Source: Rhodococcus tibetensis (GTDB taxonomy: Bacteria; Actinomycetota; Actinomycetes; Mycobacteriales; Mycobacteriaceae). From it: a stretch of DNA of 64,000 bases. Each line of letters starts with the position of its first letter. The first letter of the stretch is position 1. The stretch lies in contig NZ_JANFQF010000005.1 in NCBI RefSeq assembly GCF_024438035.1, forward strand, positions 62,001 to 126,000. Reading direction: 5' to 3'. Below are positions 19,837-31,210 of the stretch, piece by piece. Made by a program: the position numbers and the translations under genes. The notes under the pieces were generated by a model. It saw only the letters and a list, made by a program, of their open reading frames with translations, searched no databases and was not told where the DNA came from.

Positions 19837-20937
19837 ATGACCGAGGAGCAACTGTCGCAAGGGCCAGTCCACGCTGTTCACGTCGAACTCGGGGCCACAT
19901 TCGCTCCTTTCGGTGGGTGGGAGATGCCGGTTTCGTATGCGGGTGTCGTTGCCGAGCACACCGCGGTGCGTGAATCGGTGGGGGTGTTCGACGTCAGCCA
20001 TCTGGGCAAGGCCCTCGTGCGCGGCACGGGAGCAGCTGCTTTCGTCAACGCGGCATTCACCAACGATCTGGACAAAATCGGCCCCGGCAAGGCGCAGTAC
20101 ACGCTCTGCTGCACTCCCTCCGGCGGAGTGATCGACGATCTGATTGCCTACTACGTGAGCCCCGAAGAGGTATTCCTCGTCCCCAACGCCGCCAACACCG
20201 CTGATGTCGTTGCGGCGCTGACGGCCCAGGCGCCCGAGGGAGTCACCGTCGACAGCTGCCACCGGGACTTCGGTGTGATCGCCGTCCAGGGGCCGAAGTC
20301 GCCGGAGGTGCTCGGCGCACTCGGCTTGCCGACCGACATCGAGTACATGGGCTTTGCGGACGCGACGTGGGAAGGCGTGCCCGTGCGGGTGTGTCGCAGC
20401 GGGTACACCGGCGAAATCGGCTTCGAACTCTTGCCCCGCTGGGACGACAGCGAGAAGCTGTTCCGGGCCGTGCTCGAACAGGTTCGGGCGCGCGGCGGTC
20501 AGGTGGCCGGTCTCGGCGCCCGCGATACCTTGCGGACGGAGATGGGATACCCGCTGCACGGTCACGAGTTGTCGTTGGAGATCTCCCCGCTCGAGGCGCG
20601 GTGCGGCTGGGCGATCGGATGGAACAAACCGAAGTTCTGGGGCAAGGAAACCCTCGCCGACGAGAAAGCTGCCGGTCCCGCTCGCAAGTTATGGGGCATC
20701 AAGGCGCTCGACCGCGGGGTTCTGCGCGCAGGACAGAGCGTGCTGCGCGACGGCGAGGCCATCGGTGAGACCACGTCGGGCACCTTCTCGCCCACACTCA
20801 AGGTCGGGATCGCCCTTGCTCTGCTCGATTCGGACGCCGGTGTCGCGGCCGGTGACGAGATCGAGGTGGACGTGCGCGGACGCGTGTTGCGAGCCGAGGT
20901 CGTGTCTCCGCCGTTCGTGAAGACCAGCACAAAGTAG
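19837..20937 (+). CDS. gcvT: Glycine cleavage system T protein (aminomethyltransferase)
   Basis: 366 aa. Transfers the methylene group from aminomethyl-H-protein to tetrahydrofolate, releasing ammonia. Family features: [20 protein letters not shown], the folate-site segments around [19 protein letters not shown] and [10 protein letters not shown], and the C-terminal beta-barrel ([17 protein letters not shown]). H, P and L protein genes are not in the window. No glycine riboswitch was found in the 146-base upstream gap. Confidence 0.96.
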   Translation: MTEEQLSQGPVHAVHVELGATFAPFGGWEMPVSYAGVVAEHTAVRESVGVFDVSHLGKALVRGTGAAAFVNAAFTNDLDKIGPGKAQYTLCCTPSGGVIDDLIAYYVSPEEVFLVPNAANTADVVAALTAQAPEGVTVDSCHRDFGVIAVQGPKSPEVLGALGLPTDIEYMGFADATWEGVPVRVCRSGYTGEIGFELLPRWDDSEKLFRAVLEQVRARGGQVAGLGARDTLRTEMGYPLHGHELSLEISPLEARCGWAIGWNKPKFWGKETLADEKAAGPARKLWGIKALDRGVLRAGQSVLRDGEAIGETTSGTFSPTLKVGIALALLDSDAGVAAGDEIEVDVRGRVLRAEVVSPPFVKTSTK

Positions 20938-20948
20938 CCGGCGCTGGC

Positions 20949-20984
20949 GAACCCCTCTCGGGCGCTGGGAAGCGGGAGGGGTTC
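20949..20984 (+). terminator. Hairpin between gcvT and ilvE
   Basis: Nine-base stem GAACCCCTC / GAGGGGTTC with an 18-base loop, 12 bases after the gcvT stop and 15 bases before the ilvE start. No T-tract; likely a terminator or attenuating structure. Confidence 0.5.
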
Positions 20985-20999
20985 GATAGGATCACCGGC

Positions 21000-22103
21000 A
21001 TGACAGGTGTCACCGAGTTCCTTCGCGTCCCACATCCTTCCCCCGCCTCCGACGAGGCTCGGCGAGAGATATTGGCGGCGCCCGGATTCGGTCGGTACTT
21101 CACGGACCACATGGTGTCGATCACCTACTCCGCCGCCCACGGCTGGCACGACGCCCGGGTGGAACCCTACGGTCCGCTGCAACTCGATCCGGCGGCCATG
21201 GTCCTGCACTACGGGCAGGCCATCTTCGAGGGCCTCAAGGCGTACCGGCAGCCGGACGGCGGCATCGCGACGTTCCGCATCGAGGCGAACGCGGAACGCC
21301 TCGTCACATCGGCTCGCCGGCTCGCGATGCCCGAGCTTCCCGCCGAGTTGTTCGTCAAGTCGATCACCGAACTCCTCGACGTCGATCACGAGTGGGTGCC
21401 TGCCGCGGGTGGTGAGGATGCGCTGTACCTGCGTCCTTTCATGTTCTCCACCGAGGCCGGACTGGGTGTGCGGCCGGCCGACGAGTACCGCTACCTCCTG
21501 ATCGCCTCGCCCGCGGGGGCCTATTTTCCACGCGGCGTGAAGCCGGTCAGAGTGTGGCTCTCGACGGAGTACGTGCGGGCCGCTCCCGGGGGCACCGGCG
21601 CGGCCAAGTTCGCCGGCAACTACGCGGCTTCCCTTCTCGCTCAGGCCCAGGCGGCCGACGAGGGCTGCGATCAAGTGGTGTGGCTCGACGCCCTCGAGCG
21701 TGCATACGTCGAGGAAATGGGCGGGATGAATCTCTTCTTCGTCTACGGGTCCGGTTCCGACGCCCGCCTCGTGACGCCCTCGCTGTCCGGGTCGTTGCTC
21801 CCGGGCATCACCCGCAATTCGCTGCTGACCCTGGCGACCGACGCCGGTTTCGCAGTCGAGGAACGTCGCATCAGCACCGAGGAATGGCGAACCAAGGCCC
21901 AGTCGGGGGAGATCACCGAGGTATTCGCCTGCGGCACCGCGGCAGTCATCACTCCGGTGGGACGGGTCAAGTCGGCCGAGGGCGAGTTCGTCGTGGCCGA
22001 CGGCGAACCCGGCGAGGTCACCATGGCCCTGCGGGACACGCTCACCGGAATTCAGCGTGGCACGTTCGCCGACACCCACGGCTGGATGCACAAGCTTCGC
22101 TGA
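21000..22103 (+). CDS. ilvE: Branched-chain amino acid aminotransferase
   Basis: 367 aa fold-type IV PLP enzyme; last step in leucine, isoleucine and valine synthesis, first in their breakdown. Catalytic lysine is Lys203 in [12 protein letters not shown]; substrate and cofactor motifs include [26 protein letters not shown] and [13 protein letters not shown]. Length is standard for actinobacterial IlvE. ATG start is 15 bases after a hairpin, so it may be expressed independently of gcvT. Confidence 0.97.
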   Translation: MTGVTEFLRVPHPSPASDEARREILAAPGFGRYFTDHMVSITYSAAHGWHDARVEPYGPLQLDPAAMVLHYGQAIFEGLKAYRQPDGGIATFRIEANAERLVTSARRLAMPELPAELFVKSITELLDVDHEWVPAAGGEDALYLRPFMFSTEAGLGVRPADEYRYLLIASPAGAYFPRGVKPVRVWLSTEYVRAAPGGTGAAKFAGNYAASLLAQAQAADEGCDQVVWLDALERAYVEEMGGMNLFFVYGSGSDARLVTPSLSGSLLPGITRNSLLTLATDAGFAVEERRISTEEWRTKAQSGEITEVFACGTAAVITPVGRVKSAEGEFVVADGEPGEVTMALRDTLTGIQRGTFADTHGWMHKLR

Positions 22104-22125
22104 ACCGGGGCGTCGCCGCGGTCGT

Positions 22126-22866
22126 TCAGAACGCGAATCCGACCGCCGTGGCAGCAACCGTGATTTCGATCGCGGCACCCAGCACGTCACCGTTCACGCC
22201 GGCGAACCGGCGGACACAGTGCGCCACCAGCAGTGCTGTCAGGGCGAGGGTCACCGCGACCACGACGAGTCCCTGCTCCCAGTCGGCGCCGCACCATGCT
22301 GCTGCGGCCAACAGCGGGACCGTCCACGCGAGCGCCGTCCACCACGACTGCGTCTCGGCGACGAGTGCGCCGAAACCCTCGGTGGCGGACGCGGGAACGC
22401 CACGACGGCAAGCAAATACGACGGCCACACGCCCAGCCGCCACGGCTACTGCTACAGCACCGTACTGCCCTGCGACAGCGAGTGATCCGAAAGCAAGGGC
22501 TTGTGTCCCCAGGCAGATCAGCAGGGCGCACACACCGAATGGGCCTGCGCCACCGCTGTGCATGACCGCCCTCGCGCGCTCCGGCGGTCCGTAACACCCG
22601 AGACCGTCGACGGTGTCGGACAACCCGTCGACATGCATGCCACGAGTGGCGAGCGCGAGCGCGCCGACCGTCAACAGTCCCCCCAGCACCGGGTCCAGTC
22701 CGGCCGACACCAGGAGCCACAACAAGCCGGCAGCCAAGGAACCTAGAGCCGCACCGGTTACCGGTGCGAAGCGGATCGCGCGTCCGCCTGCCGCGCGGTC
22801 CACGGTGCCGGGACCGCGGAGCGGGAGGACCGTCAACCAGGAGAACGCGAGCGACAATCCCGACAC
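22126..22866 (-). CDS. cobS: Adenosylcobinamide-GDP ribazoletransferase CobS
   Basis: 246 aa integral membrane protein with at least five hydrophobic segments; joins adenosylcobinamide-GDP with alpha-ribazole to give cobalamin. Signatures: FSWLTVLPL at the N-terminus and the metal-binding HVDGLSDTVDGLG. The GTG start at 22866 is two bases after the cobT stop (TGA-ac-GTG). The frame stays open far upstream inside cobT/cobU, but that is a high-GC artefact. Last gene of cobU-cobT-cobS. Confidence 0.93.
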   Translation of the reverse strand: MSGLSLAFSWLTVLPLRGPGTVDRAAGGRAIRFAPVTGAALGSLAAGLLWLLVSAGLDPVLGGLLTVGALALATRGMHVDGLSDTVDGLGCYGPPERARAVMHSGGAGPFGVCALLICLGTQALAFGSLAVAGQYGAVAVAVAAGRVAVVFACRRGVPASATEGFGALVAETQSWWTALAWTVPLLAAAAWCGADWEQGLVVVAVTLALTALLVAHCVRRFAGVNGDVLGAAIEITVAATAVGFAF

Positions 22867-22868
22867 GT

Positions 22869-23966
22869 TCAGTCCACGTCGGCGGCGTCGGCCTCGGTGA
22901 CGTCGCCGGTACTGACTCCCGCCTCGTCGAACGTCGCCATGAACGCGAGTGTGGCGATTGCCCCTTGCAGAATCGGTAGTGCGGCCACCGCCCCCGAACC
23001 CTCGCCCAATCGCATGTCGAGTTCGAGGAGGGGGTCGAGTTGCAGATGTTTCAAAGCGACGGTGTGGGCCGGTTCGGTGGACCGATGCCCGGCGAGCCAC
23101 CACGCGCGCGCGCCGTGGGCCAACTCCTCGGCCACCATCGCTGCAGCCGTGACGACCACGCCGTCGAGGATCACCGGAGTCCGGCGCGCCGAGGCCTGCG
23201 CGAGAAACCCTGCCATCGCCGCAATGTCCGCGCCCGACACGGTGCGTAGCAAAGCCACTGTGTCGCGGACGACGGGCCGGGCGCGGCGCAGGGCATCGCG
23301 AATCGCTGCCGTCTTCCGTATCCATCCTGCGTCGTCGATACCGGTTCCCCGGCCCACTGCCGCGACGGGCTCGGTGTCCGTCAGCGCCGCGATCAGGACC
23401 GTGGCGGGGGTCGTGTTGCCAATTCCCATGTCGCCGGCGATGAGAAGATCTGCGCCGGAGTCGATTTCGGCATCGGCGATGGATCGACCGGCCTCGATGG
23501 CCCGCAAGGTTTCGTCGTGAGTGAGCGCGTCCTCGCGGTCGATCACCCCGGACGAACGCCGAACCTTGTGCGCCGAGACGCTCGGATCGGTGTCGCCGTC
23601 CACCGACATGTCGACCACGCGCACGCTTGCACCAGCCCGGTCGGCGAGAGTATTGACCGCGGCCCCGCCGCCGAGAAAGTTGGCGACCATTTGCGCTGTC
23701 ACCTCGGGGGGATACGCCGACACCCCGGTCCTCGCGACCCCGTGGTCCCCGGCAAAGACGACGACGCGGGCCCGCTCGATGGGTCCGGGCGGGCATACAC
23801 CCTGACACGCCGCAGCCCAGCACGCCAGCGTCTCGAACCGCCCGAGTGAGCCGGCCGGTTTGGTGAGCTGCAGTTGACGGTCCTCGGCCGCGCGGCGGAT
23901 TGCGTCGTCCGGTGGGGGAACGGGTTCGAACCGACCGGGGTCGTTGCTCACGGACTCGCTCGTCAC
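22869..23966 (-). CDS. cobT: Nicotinate-nucleotide--dimethylbenzimidazole phosphoribosyltransferase CobT
   Basis: 365 aa. Makes alpha-ribazole phosphate for the lower ligand of cobalamin. Signatures: [34 protein letters not shown], and the catalytic glutamate in RLGEGSGA near residue 315. The GTG start overlaps the cobU stop (GTGA), so the two are translationally coupled. Confidence 0.96.
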   Translation of the reverse strand: MTSESVSNDPGRFEPVPPPDDAIRRAAEDRQLQLTKPAGSLGRFETLACWAAACQGVCPPGPIERARVVVFAGDHGVARTGVSAYPPEVTAQMVANFLGGGAAVNTLADRAGASVRVVDMSVDGDTDPSVSAHKVRRSSGVIDREDALTHDETLRAIEAGRSIADAEIDSGADLLIAGDMGIGNTTPATVLIAALTDTEPVAAVGRGTGIDDAGWIRKTAAIRDALRRARPVVRDTVALLRTVSGADIAAMAGFLAQASARRTPVILDGVVVTAAAMVAEELAHGARAWWLAGHRSTEPAHTVALKHLQLDPLLELDMRLGEGSGAVAALPILQGAIATLAFMATFDEAGVSTGDVTEADAADVD

Positions 23967-24628
23967 ACTGGGCCTCTCGTTCGACTGGGCACGTCTGTCC
24001 CAGACACATTCGCTGCGGGAAGGTCTTTCAGGTTCACGGTCAGCCCGGCCACCACCAGGACAGCCCGGTCACATACTTCGGCCAGCTGGGCGTTGAGGGC
24101 ACCGATCTCGTCGCGGAAGAGGCGTCCGGACCGGGTCTCCGGGATGACGCCGAGGCCGACCTCGGGTGTTACGAGGATGAGGTCGCCGCGGTAGTCGTGC
24201 ACGCTCGCCACCAATTCGTCCACCTCGCCCGCGATCGTGCCGCGCGGTAGATCCCAGGCGTCGGCGGCATCGACCTCCACGGTCAGCCACGTTCCGAGAT
24301 CATCCACCAGGGTGACTGCGGTGTCGGTGGACGAACGCAACTGCACGGCGAGGTCGCGACCCGGTGCGGTCTCGATCGTGGTCCAGGTGGCGGGGCGGCG
24401 AGTGCGGTGCTGCTCGACGCGGTCCTCCCAGTCGACGTCGCTGGGATCACGGTGACTAGTGGCGAGATAGCGGACCGATCCGGTACCCGCGAGAGTGCGT
24501 GCCAGTTGTTCCGCGTACGCCGACTTACCGGACCGGGCGCCGCCGAGAATCAAGGTTCGCGACGAGTGGTGGGGGAGATCCGGTCGGTTCGGAGGTTCGG
24601 CGAGGGGCACGAACCGAGACGCTACCAA
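23963..24628 (-). CDS. cobU: Adenosylcobinamide kinase/guanylyltransferase CobU
   Basis: 221 aa bifunctional enzyme that phosphorylates adenosylcobinamide and adds GMP. P-loop GGARSGKS at 29-36; [22 protein letters not shown] contains the guanylylated histidine region; LVDDLGTWL follows. First gene of the minus-strand cobU-cobT-cobS operon. It has a 28-residue N-terminal extension before the P-loop, so a later start cannot be excluded. No cobalamin riboswitch was found on this strand. Confidence 0.94.
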   Translation of the reverse strand: MVASRFVPLAEPPNRPDLPHHSSRTLILGGARSGKSAYAEQLARTLAGTGSVRYLATSHRDPSDVDWEDRVEQHRTRRPATWTTIETAPGRDLAVQLRSSTDTAVTLVDDLGTWLTVEVDAADAWDLPRGTIAGEVDELVASVHDYRGDLILVTPEVGLGVIPETRSGRLFRDEIGALNAQLAEVCDRAVLVVAGLTVNLKDLPAANVSGTDVPSRTRGPV

Positions 24629-24710
24629 CCCGGCAACATGGCAGTATTTCGACGAACATCGTCATTCCTGCCACTGTTGGCGGGAAGTAGCGGGGCGGAA
24701 AATTCCAGCC

Positions 24711-24926
24711 ATGACCGAATTTCTCGCCCTCGTAGCACTCCTGTTCGTACTGCACGCGGCTGTGCTGCTTGCCGGCACACGCGTGGGTGCGCCGCACCCG
24801 TGGCTTCGGAACAGTTTCCGCCACGACTTCTTCCGGCCGGCCGATCCACTGGCGGATCTGTCCGGCAACCGCGATGCCGAACTGGGCCGACTACTCGCCG
24901 AGTCACACCGCGCGCCGCATCATTGA
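24711..24926 (+). CDS. Small single-pass membrane protein (hypothetical)
   Basis: 71 aa. One N-terminal transmembrane helix (LALVALLFVLHAAVLLAG) followed by a polar tail rich in aspartate, arginine and histidine (RHDFFRPADPLADLSGNRDAE). Lies alone on the plus strand between two minus-strand genes. The codon pattern and clear helix support it; family not recognised. ATG start, no strong ribosome-binding site. Confidence 0.5.
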   Translation: MTEFLALVALLFVLHAAVLLAGTRVGAPHPWLRNSFRHDFFRPADPLADLSGNRDAELGRLLAESHRAPHH

Positions 24927-24944
24927 CGCGAAGCGGGGTGAGTC

Positions 24945-25601
24945 TCAGACCGCGTCGCCCGGACGAACCCGGGGCTTCGGCGCGCGAAGCTTGCGAATCT
25001 GCGATGCCCGCACGAAGGCGTACCAGCCCAGTTTGAAACCGCCGTCGGTCGTGTCCGGGAAACGCTCCCGCACCCGGCTGTTGATCTTGCGGCCCAGCCA
25101 GACGCCCTCTCCGGCCATGAAAAGCATCATGACGAGCATTGCCAGCGTCACGATCGCCTGAAGGGCCGGGCTGACGAACATGGCCATGATCAGCACGAGC
25201 GCCAGCGGCATGAAAAGTCCGACGAGGTTGCGCCGGGCGTCGACGATGTCGCGGACGTACGCACGGACGGGACCCTTGTCGCGCGGAAGGAGGTACTTGT
25301 CCTCGCCGGCGAGCATGCGAGCGCGTCGCTCGGACGCCGTAGCTCGCCGCTCGGCCGCGGCAAGCTTGCGTTCTTCCTTGCTGCCCCGGGTGGCCTTGCG
25401 ACGTGCCCGCGCCTCCTTTGCGGTCAAAGGAGCAGGCGCGACCGGTCCACGGCGTCGGGCTTCGGCGTCGCGGCGCTTGGGGGTCGGACGGCCCTTGCCC
25501 ACTTGTTCGGCGGACTCGGGTTCCGGTGCCGTGGACGACGAGACCGTCTCGGCATCCCGCTTGTCTGAATCGTCCGAATCACCGCGACGTAGCAATTTCA
25601 C
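24945..25601 (-). CDS. DUF3043 family membrane protein
   Basis: 218 aa. The N-terminal half is hydrophilic and highly charged (KEARARRKATRGSKEERKLA), then two closely spaced hydrophobic segments (LVGLFMPLALVLIMAMFV, ALQAIVTLAMLVMMLFMAG) and a basic tail. This architecture and the RRNLVGLFMP motif match the actinobacterial DUF3043 family (Rv2206 type); function unknown. GTG start. Confidence 0.87.
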   Translation of the reverse strand: MKLLRRGDSDDSDKRDAETVSSSTAPEPESAEQVGKGRPTPKRRDAEARRRGPVAPAPLTAKEARARRKATRGSKEERKLAAAERRATASERRARMLAGEDKYLLPRDKGPVRAYVRDIVDARRNLVGLFMPLALVLIMAMFVSPALQAIVTLAMLVMMLFMAGEGVWLGRKINSRVRERFPDTTDGGFKLGWYAFVRASQIRKLRAPKPRVRPGDAV

Positions 25602-25869
25602 CCTTCCAGCCTATGGGAAGACGTCAACGTGAGGAAAACCGCCCTCGCGTCGAAATGCCGGGTGGCCTCGGGCGGGACCTTGCCTCTCAGTGCCGGCGAG
25701 GTGAACGAATCCGGCATCATCGGGTAGTAACCGTAAACCGCGACGTCGGATACCATGGAGAGCGATTGCTGTGCGGTCGCGCCGCACGGCAATGAAACCC
25801 GGGAATAAGTCGGGCGCGGAGTACCGTTGAAGCGTTCACGGGTTTGTTACGAACTAGCAGGGAGAGCCC
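25602..25869. promoter_or_regulatory. Divergent intergenic region DUF3043 / erpA
   Basis: 268 bases holding the promoters of both flanking genes. GTGCGG-tcgcg-CCGCAC forms a hairpin at 25771-25787. Upstream of erpA, TTGAAG and a TACGAA-like hexamer lie 15 bases apart in the last 50 bases, a weak promoter candidate; GGGAG before the ATG is the ribosome-binding site. No small gene is convincing. Confidence 0.4.
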
Positions 25870-26220
25870 ATGACTGTGCAGAACGAGACCGCCACCCACG
25901 GCGTCAAGATGACCGAGGCTGCGTCCTCCAAAGCAAAGGCGCTGCTCGATCAGGAGGGTCGTGACGACCTCGCACTGCGTATCGCCGTGCAACCCGGCGG
26001 CTGCGCAGGACTGCGTTACCAGCTTTTCTTCGACGATCGCAACCTCGACGGTGACCTCATCGTCGACTTCGGCGGCGTAGCTCTCGCTGTCGACCGGATG
26101 AGCGCGCCGTACGTCGAAGGTGCATCCATCGACTTCGTCGACACCATCGAGAAGCAGGGGTTCACGATCGACAACCCCAACGCCACCGGTTCCTGCGCCT
26201 GCGGCGACTCCTTCAACTGA
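25870..26220 (+). CDS. erpA: Fe-S cluster insertion protein, ErpA/HesB/IscA family
   Basis: 116 aa A-type carrier that delivers Fe-S clusters to apoproteins. The three conserved cysteines are Cys45 (GGCAGLRY), Cys109 and Cys111 (GSCACGDSF). Corresponds to mycobacterial Rv2204c. Potential clients in this window include LipA and the Rieske protein QcrA, an inference from co-location only. ATG start with GGGAGA upstream; monocistronic with its own terminator. Confidence 0.95.
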   Translation: MTVQNETATHGVKMTEAASSKAKALLDQEGRDDLALRIAVQPGGCAGLRYQLFFDDRNLDGDLIVDFGGVALAVDRMSAPYVEGASIDFVDTIEKQGFTIDNPNATGSCACGDSFN

Positions 26221-26249
26221 GTCCCGGGCCGACCGAAAACTGAATCGAC

Positions 26250-26288
26250 AAGTCTGATGCGGAGCTCCGGTTCCGTGTCAGACTTTTT
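26250..26288 (+). terminator. Rho-independent terminator of erpA
   Basis: Stem AAGTCTGA / TCAGACTT with an inner CGGA/TCCG stem, followed by a run of T (26284-26288). The clearest canonical terminator in the window. Confidence 0.85.
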
Positions 26289-26355
26289 CGTGTCCGGACA
26301 ACCCTGTCCACTCGCCGTGCTCCCACCGATCACGGTGGTACTGCCGGTACGGTGA

Positions 26356-27366
<1,011 letters not shown>

Positions 27367-27368
27367 GA

Positions 27369-27438
27369 GGCGGCTCCGCCGCTCGTGAGTGGTTGAGGAG
27401 TCCCTGGACTCGTCAACCACTCACGGGCGCGGAGCGCC
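27369..27438. repeat. Composite hairpin element, copy 2 (bidirectional terminator)
   Basis: Between the convergent ends of adoK and asnB: GGCGG-ct-CCGCC (27369-27380), a 19-bp stem with a 2-base loop and one mismatch at 27385-27424 (core GAGGAGTCC-ct-GGACTCGTC), and GGCGC-gga-GCGCC (27426-27438). As in copy 1, the last C of the third hairpin begins the stop codon (TAG) of the minus-strand gene. Confidence 0.8.
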
Positions 27439-29363
27439 TAGAGGGACACCGGGTACGCAGGCTCCGCGATCTTCGGCTCGATCCGGTGCTCCACGAAGAT
27501 GCCGTGCCAGACCATGAAGGTCAGGACGGTCCAGAGGCGACGACTGTGGTCGGAGACGCCGTCCCGGTGATCATTGAGCATCTTCGCGACGGCCGCCTTG
27601 TCGAGGAGATGATCCGTACCGGACGCGGCGATCTGCTCGTGCGCCCAGTCGAACAGTTCCGTGCCGCGCAACCAGTGCCGCAGCGGCACCGGGAACCCCA
27701 GCTTGGCCCGGTGCAACACGTGCCCGGGCACGATGCCTTCGAGAGCCTGTCGTAGCGCGTATTTGGTGGTGTTCTTGGTGATCTTCTGCTCCAGCGGTAC
27801 CCGGGACGCCACCTCGAACACCTCCGGATCGAGGAACGGCACCCGCAATTCGAGGGAGTTGGCCATGGTCATCTTGTCGGCCTTGACCAGGATGTCGCCA
27901 CGCAACCAGGTGAACAGGTCCAGGTGCTGCATGCGAGCTACCGGATCCCACCCCCGCGACTGGGCGTAGATCGGTCCCGTGACGTCCTGGTGCGTCCATT
28001 CGGGACGGAAATCGCGCAACACCGTGCGCAGCTGGGCATCGTTGAAGCTGCGCGCGTTGCCGTAGTACCGCTCCTCGAGGGTGAGCGAACCGCGGTTGAG
28101 CAGGCTCTTCCCGCGTGTGCCGTCGGGGATCCGCTCTGACAAGCGTCCGGCTGCCCGTCGCAGTCCCTGCGGTAAGTACTCGAACGGCTTCAGGGAGAGG
28201 GGCTCGCGATAGATGGTGTAGCCACCGAACAATTCGTCGGCGCCCTCACCCGAGAGCACCACTTTGACGTGCTTGCGGGCCTCCTTCGCTACGAACCACA
28301 GCGGGACGAGCGCCGGATCGGCAACGGGGTCGTCGAGGTACCACACGATCTCCGGGATGGCCGCTGCGAATTCTGCCGGACTGACCACCTTGACGACGTG
28401 CCGTGCCCCGATGGCCTCGGCCGACTCGGCCGCGACGTCGACCTCGGAGTACCCCTCCCGCTCGAAACCCGTGGTGAAGGTGATCAAATTTGGGTTGTGG
28501 CGCATCGCGAGCGCCGCAATGGCCGTCGAGTCGATACCGCCCGACAGGAACGAACCGACCGTGACATCGGCCCGCATGTGCTTGGCGACAGAATCCTCCA
28601 ACGCCGCTGCGATCTCCGCGTATCGCGCCTTCGCCGTCCCAGGGGTGAAGGGCTGCACCGGGAAGGTGGGGGCGAAATACCGGGTGATCACCGGGTCCTC
28701 GCCCGGACGCACCCGCGCGAAACAGCCCGATTCGAGTCGGCGGATGTCCTTGTGCAACGTCTCCGGTTCCGGCACGTACTGCAACACCGTGTAGTGCTCG
28801 ACGGCCCGCGGATCGAGGTCCGTACCGATACCGATGAGGTCGGTCAGCTCGAGCAGGCTCTTCTTCTCACTGCCGAACGCCGTACCGCCCGTACCCGTCG
28901 CCAGAAACAGCGGCTTGATGCCGAATGGGTCGCGGGCAATGAACAGCTCGCGGGTTTCGGTATCCCAGATAGCGAACGCGAACATGCCGCGCAGGCGCCG
29001 CACGGCGTCCTCGCCCCAGTAGTGGAACGCCGCAACGATGGCCTCACTGTCGCCTTCGGTGACGAACTGCGCCCCGAACTGCTCGGCCAGCTCCGCGCGA
29101 ACCTCGAGGTAGTTGTAGATCTCACCGTTGAAGGTGAGGGCATACCGCTGCGGGTTCTCGGCCGGCCCCCACCGCAACGGCTGGTGGGAGTGTTCGATGT
29201 CGATGATCGACAGCCGATTGAATCCGAACACGAGGTGATCGTCGTGCCACGTCCCGTGCTCGTCCGGCCCGCGATGCCGCAGGCAGTGCATCGCCTCGTC
29301 GACCTGCGAGACGGCGTAGTCGCTGGTTTCTCCAGAGGTCAGTAGCCCGAGCAGTCCGCACAC
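27438..29363 (-). CDS. asnB: Glutamine-hydrolysing asparagine synthetase
   Basis: 641 aa. N-terminal class II glutaminase with nucleophile Cys2 (MCGLLGLL), [18 protein letters not shown] and EGDSEAIV; C-terminal ATP-pyrophosphatase domain with [11 protein letters not shown] as the PPi loop near residue 270 and [14 protein letters not shown]. In mycobacteria the orthologue (Rv2201) amidates peptidoglycan meso-diaminopimelate or confers intrinsic drug tolerance, so a cell-wall amidation role is possible in addition to asparagine synthesis. GTG start gives Cys2 directly, as needed after removal of formyl-Met. Confidence 0.94.
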   Translation of the reverse strand: MCGLLGLLTSGETSDYAVSQVDEAMHCLRHRGPDEHGTWHDDHLVFGFNRLSIIDIEHSHQPLRWGPAENPQRYALTFNGEIYNYLEVRAELAEQFGAQFVTEGDSEAIVAAFHYWGEDAVRRLRGMFAFAIWDTETRELFIARDPFGIKPLFLATGTGGTAFGSEKKSLLELTDLIGIGTDLDPRAVEHYTVLQYVPEPETLHKDIRRLESGCFARVRPGEDPVITRYFAPTFPVQPFTPGTAKARYAEIAAALEDSVAKHMRADVTVGSFLSGGIDSTAIAALAMRHNPNLITFTTGFEREGYSEVDVAAESAEAIGARHVVKVVSPAEFAAAIPEIVWYLDDPVADPALVPLWFVAKEARKHVKVVLSGEGADELFGGYTIYREPLSLKPFEYLPQGLRRAAGRLSERIPDGTRGKSLLNRGSLTLEERYYGNARSFNDAQLRTVLRDFRPEWTHQDVTGPIYAQSRGWDPVARMQHLDLFTWLRGDILVKADKMTMANSLELRVPFLDPEVFEVASRVPLEQKITKNTTKYALRQALEGIVPGHVLHRAKLGFPVPLRHWLRGTELFDWAHEQIAASGTDHLLDKAAVAKMLNDHRDGVSDHSRRLWTVLTFMVWHGIFVEHRIEPKIAEPAYPVSL

Positions 29364-29622
29364 AGCGTTTGGTACCTCAATTCAGAATCTGGGAAGCTCC
29401 ACACGGGTGTGGAGGGGGTCAGGGAACTCTGCCGGAAAGTATGCCGCAGTTTCCCGCGGCGGCTGGTTCCGGCCGTCGACGACACCGCCCCGGCCCCGGT
29501 CGAGACACGACCGCCCGACCCGAGGATGGATCGCCATCCGCTTTGGTCTACGCTGCGTAGTAATTGGGCCTTCCCAACGGGTGTGCCCTAGTGGAATTTG
29601 CGGCGATCAGGAAGGCGTGAAC
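29364..29622. promoter_or_regulatory. Divergent promoter region asnB / ctaC
   Basis: 259 bases. A palindrome TCCACAC-gg-GTGTGGA (29398-29413) lies 35 bases upstream of asnB and may be an operator. On the ctaC side are hairpin GATGG-atcg-CCATC (29525-29538) and palindrome CTACGC-t-GCGTAG (29548-29560), then GGAAGG (29610-29615) as ribosome-binding site. No gene seen. Confidence 0.45.
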
Positions 29623-30690
29623 GTGGCGCAAGGTCGGATCCTTCGGCGGGCAGGGTTGGCAGCATCTTTGGGCGTTGCTGCCTTGCTGCTGTCGGGTTGT
29701 TCAATCGACAACGAAGTGCTTCGTTTCGGGTGGCCTTCGGGCGTCACCCCGGAGGCAGAACGCATGCGTGAGCTGTGGACCTGGTCGGTTATCGCCGCCC
29801 TCGTCATGGGCATCCTGGTGTGGGGACTCACCTTCTGGGCGGTGATCTTCCATCGCAAGAAGAAGGACTCACCCGAGTTCCCCCGTCAGACCGCGTACAA
29901 CGTGCCGCTGGAGCTGGCGTACACCGCAGTCCCATTCGTCATCATCGCCGTTCTGTTCTACTTCACGGTGGTCGTGCAGAACCACGTCCTCGATAAAGAG
30001 GACAACCCCAACGTGGTGGTCGACGTCACTGCCTACCAATGGAACTGGAAGTTCGGTTACCGCTCCATCGATCTCGGTGACGGGCAAGCGAAGTACGACG
30101 GCGTCGATCAGGAAGCCCAGGCTGCTGTCGAGGCCGGTGCGGCGTCCGGCACCGAGCACGAGGGTGAGGGCGGCCACGCGCAGCCCGGGGCCATTCACGG
30201 CAAGTCCCCGCAGGACCTGTCCTACCTGCATTACGACAAGATCGAGACCATCGGCTCCAGCCAGGAAATCCCGATCCTCGTCCTGCCGACCGGCAAGCGG
30301 ATTCAGTTCGAGTTGGCCTCGTCGGACGTCATCCACTCCTTCTGGGTGCCGGAGTTTCTCTTCAAGCGGGACGTCAACCCGAATCCCAAGGAGAACCAGT
30401 CGGATAACGTCTTCCAGATCAGTGAGATCGAGAAGGAAGGCGCCTTCGTCGGTCGCTGCGCCGAGATGTGCGGAACGTTCCACGCGATGATGAACTTCGA
30501 GGTTCGCGCAGTCAGCCCGGACAAGTTTGCCCAGTACATCGATCTGCGCAAGCCTGCCGCCGAGGGTGGCCGGGCGTTGACCACTGCGGAGGCTCTCGAG
30601 GCTATCGGCGAGTCACCTGTGGCGACCTCCACCTCACCGTTCACCACCGATCGTGGCTACAAGCAGGCGAGCAGTGTCGAAGGTAACTGA
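29623..30690 (+). CDS. ctaC: Cytochrome c oxidase subunit II (aa3-type)
   Basis: 355 aa membrane protein of the aa3 oxidase that accepts electrons from the bcc complex at the CuA centre. Lipoprotein signal with lipobox LLLSGC (Cys26), two transmembrane helices ([19 protein letters not shown] and [19 protein letters not shown]), then a periplasmic domain with the CuA ligands C279xxxC283xxxH287 ([12 protein letters not shown]). An insertion rich in Gly, His and Glu follows the [10 protein letters not shown] strand, as in other actinobacterial CtaC. GTG 29623 is chosen because GGAAGG lies seven bases before it; GTG 29617 is too close. Confidence 0.95.
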   Translation: MAQGRILRRAGLAASLGVAALLLSGCSIDNEVLRFGWPSGVTPEAERMRELWTWSVIAALVMGILVWGLTFWAVIFHRKKKDSPEFPRQTAYNVPLELAYTAVPFVIIAVLFYFTVVVQNHVLDKEDNPNVVVDVTAYQWNWKFGYRSIDLGDGQAKYDGVDQEAQAAVEAGAASGTEHEGEGGHAQPGAIHGKSPQDLSYLHYDKIETIGSSQEIPILVLPTGKRIQFELASSDVIHSFWVPEFLFKRDVNPNPKENQSDNVFQISEIEKEGAFVGRCAEMCGTFHAMMNFEVRAVSPDKFAQYIDLRKPAAEGGRALTTAEALEAIGESPVATSTSPFTTDRGYKQASSVEGN

Positions 30691-30731
30691 ACCCGCTGCT
30701 GATACCTCATTGACCAAGGACAAGTGCTGAT

Positions 30732-31148
30732 ATGAAGATCGAAGCCAAGCTCTTCGAGATCCTGACGGTATTCTTCATTCTCGTCGCGATCGTCTACGGC
30801 GTGTTCACCGCCGTCTCACGGACCGGTATCGAGTGGGCGGGTCTGACGGGCATCTGCCTGTCGGCAGGCCTGACACTGATCATCGGAACCTACTTCCGGT
30901 TCGTCGCTCGCCGTCTCGACACGCGGCCCGAGGACTACGAGGACGCGGAAATTGCCGACGGCGCCGGCGATCTCGGATTCTTCAGCCCCGGAAGCTACTG
31001 GCCTATCCTGCTAGCCGGTGCGGCTGCCCTCGCCGCCCTCGCGCTCGCATTCTTCCAGCCCTGGATGATCGTCGTTGCGGTAGTCGCCGTACTGGCGGCA
31101 GCGGCAGGCCTGGTCTTCGAATACCATGTCGGACCCGAGAAGCACTGA
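30732..31148 (+). CDS. ctaF: Cytochrome c oxidase subunit IV (actinobacterial type)
   Basis: 138 aa with four hydrophobic segments in two pairs, separated by a polar segment [31 protein letters not shown] that is diagnostic for actinobacterial subunit IV. It begins [15 protein letters not shown]. Follows ctaC by 41 bases in an operon; a structural subunit of the aa3 oxidase in the bcc-aa3 supercomplex. Confidence 0.94.
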   Translation: MKIEAKLFEILTVFFILVAIVYGVFTAVSRTGIEWAGLTGICLSAGLTLIIGTYFRFVARRLDTRPEDYEDAEIADGAGDLGFFSPGSYWPILLAGAAALAALALAFFQPWMIVVAVVAVLAAAAGLVFEYHVGPEKH

Positions 31149-31156
31149 GCGCAGAC

Positions 31157-31207
31157 AACGAACGGCGGGGCGTCGAATCCTAAGGGATTCGACGCCCCGC
31201 CGTCGTT
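31157..31207. terminator. Strong bidirectional terminator ctaF / TetR gene
   Basis: Long inverted repeat: CGGCGGGGCGTCGAATCC-taag-GGATTCGACGCCCCGCCG (18 bp perfect), extended by AACGA on both sides with one bulged base. Between convergent stops at 31148 and 31211. No T-tract. Confidence 0.75.
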
Positions 31208-31210
31208 CCG

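Noticed and set aside
24665..24690. Possible cobalamin riboswitch fragment (GCCACTG followed by CGGGAAG)
   Set aside because: It is on the strand opposite to cobU, the two motifs are only four bases apart, and no B12 box follows. Chance match.
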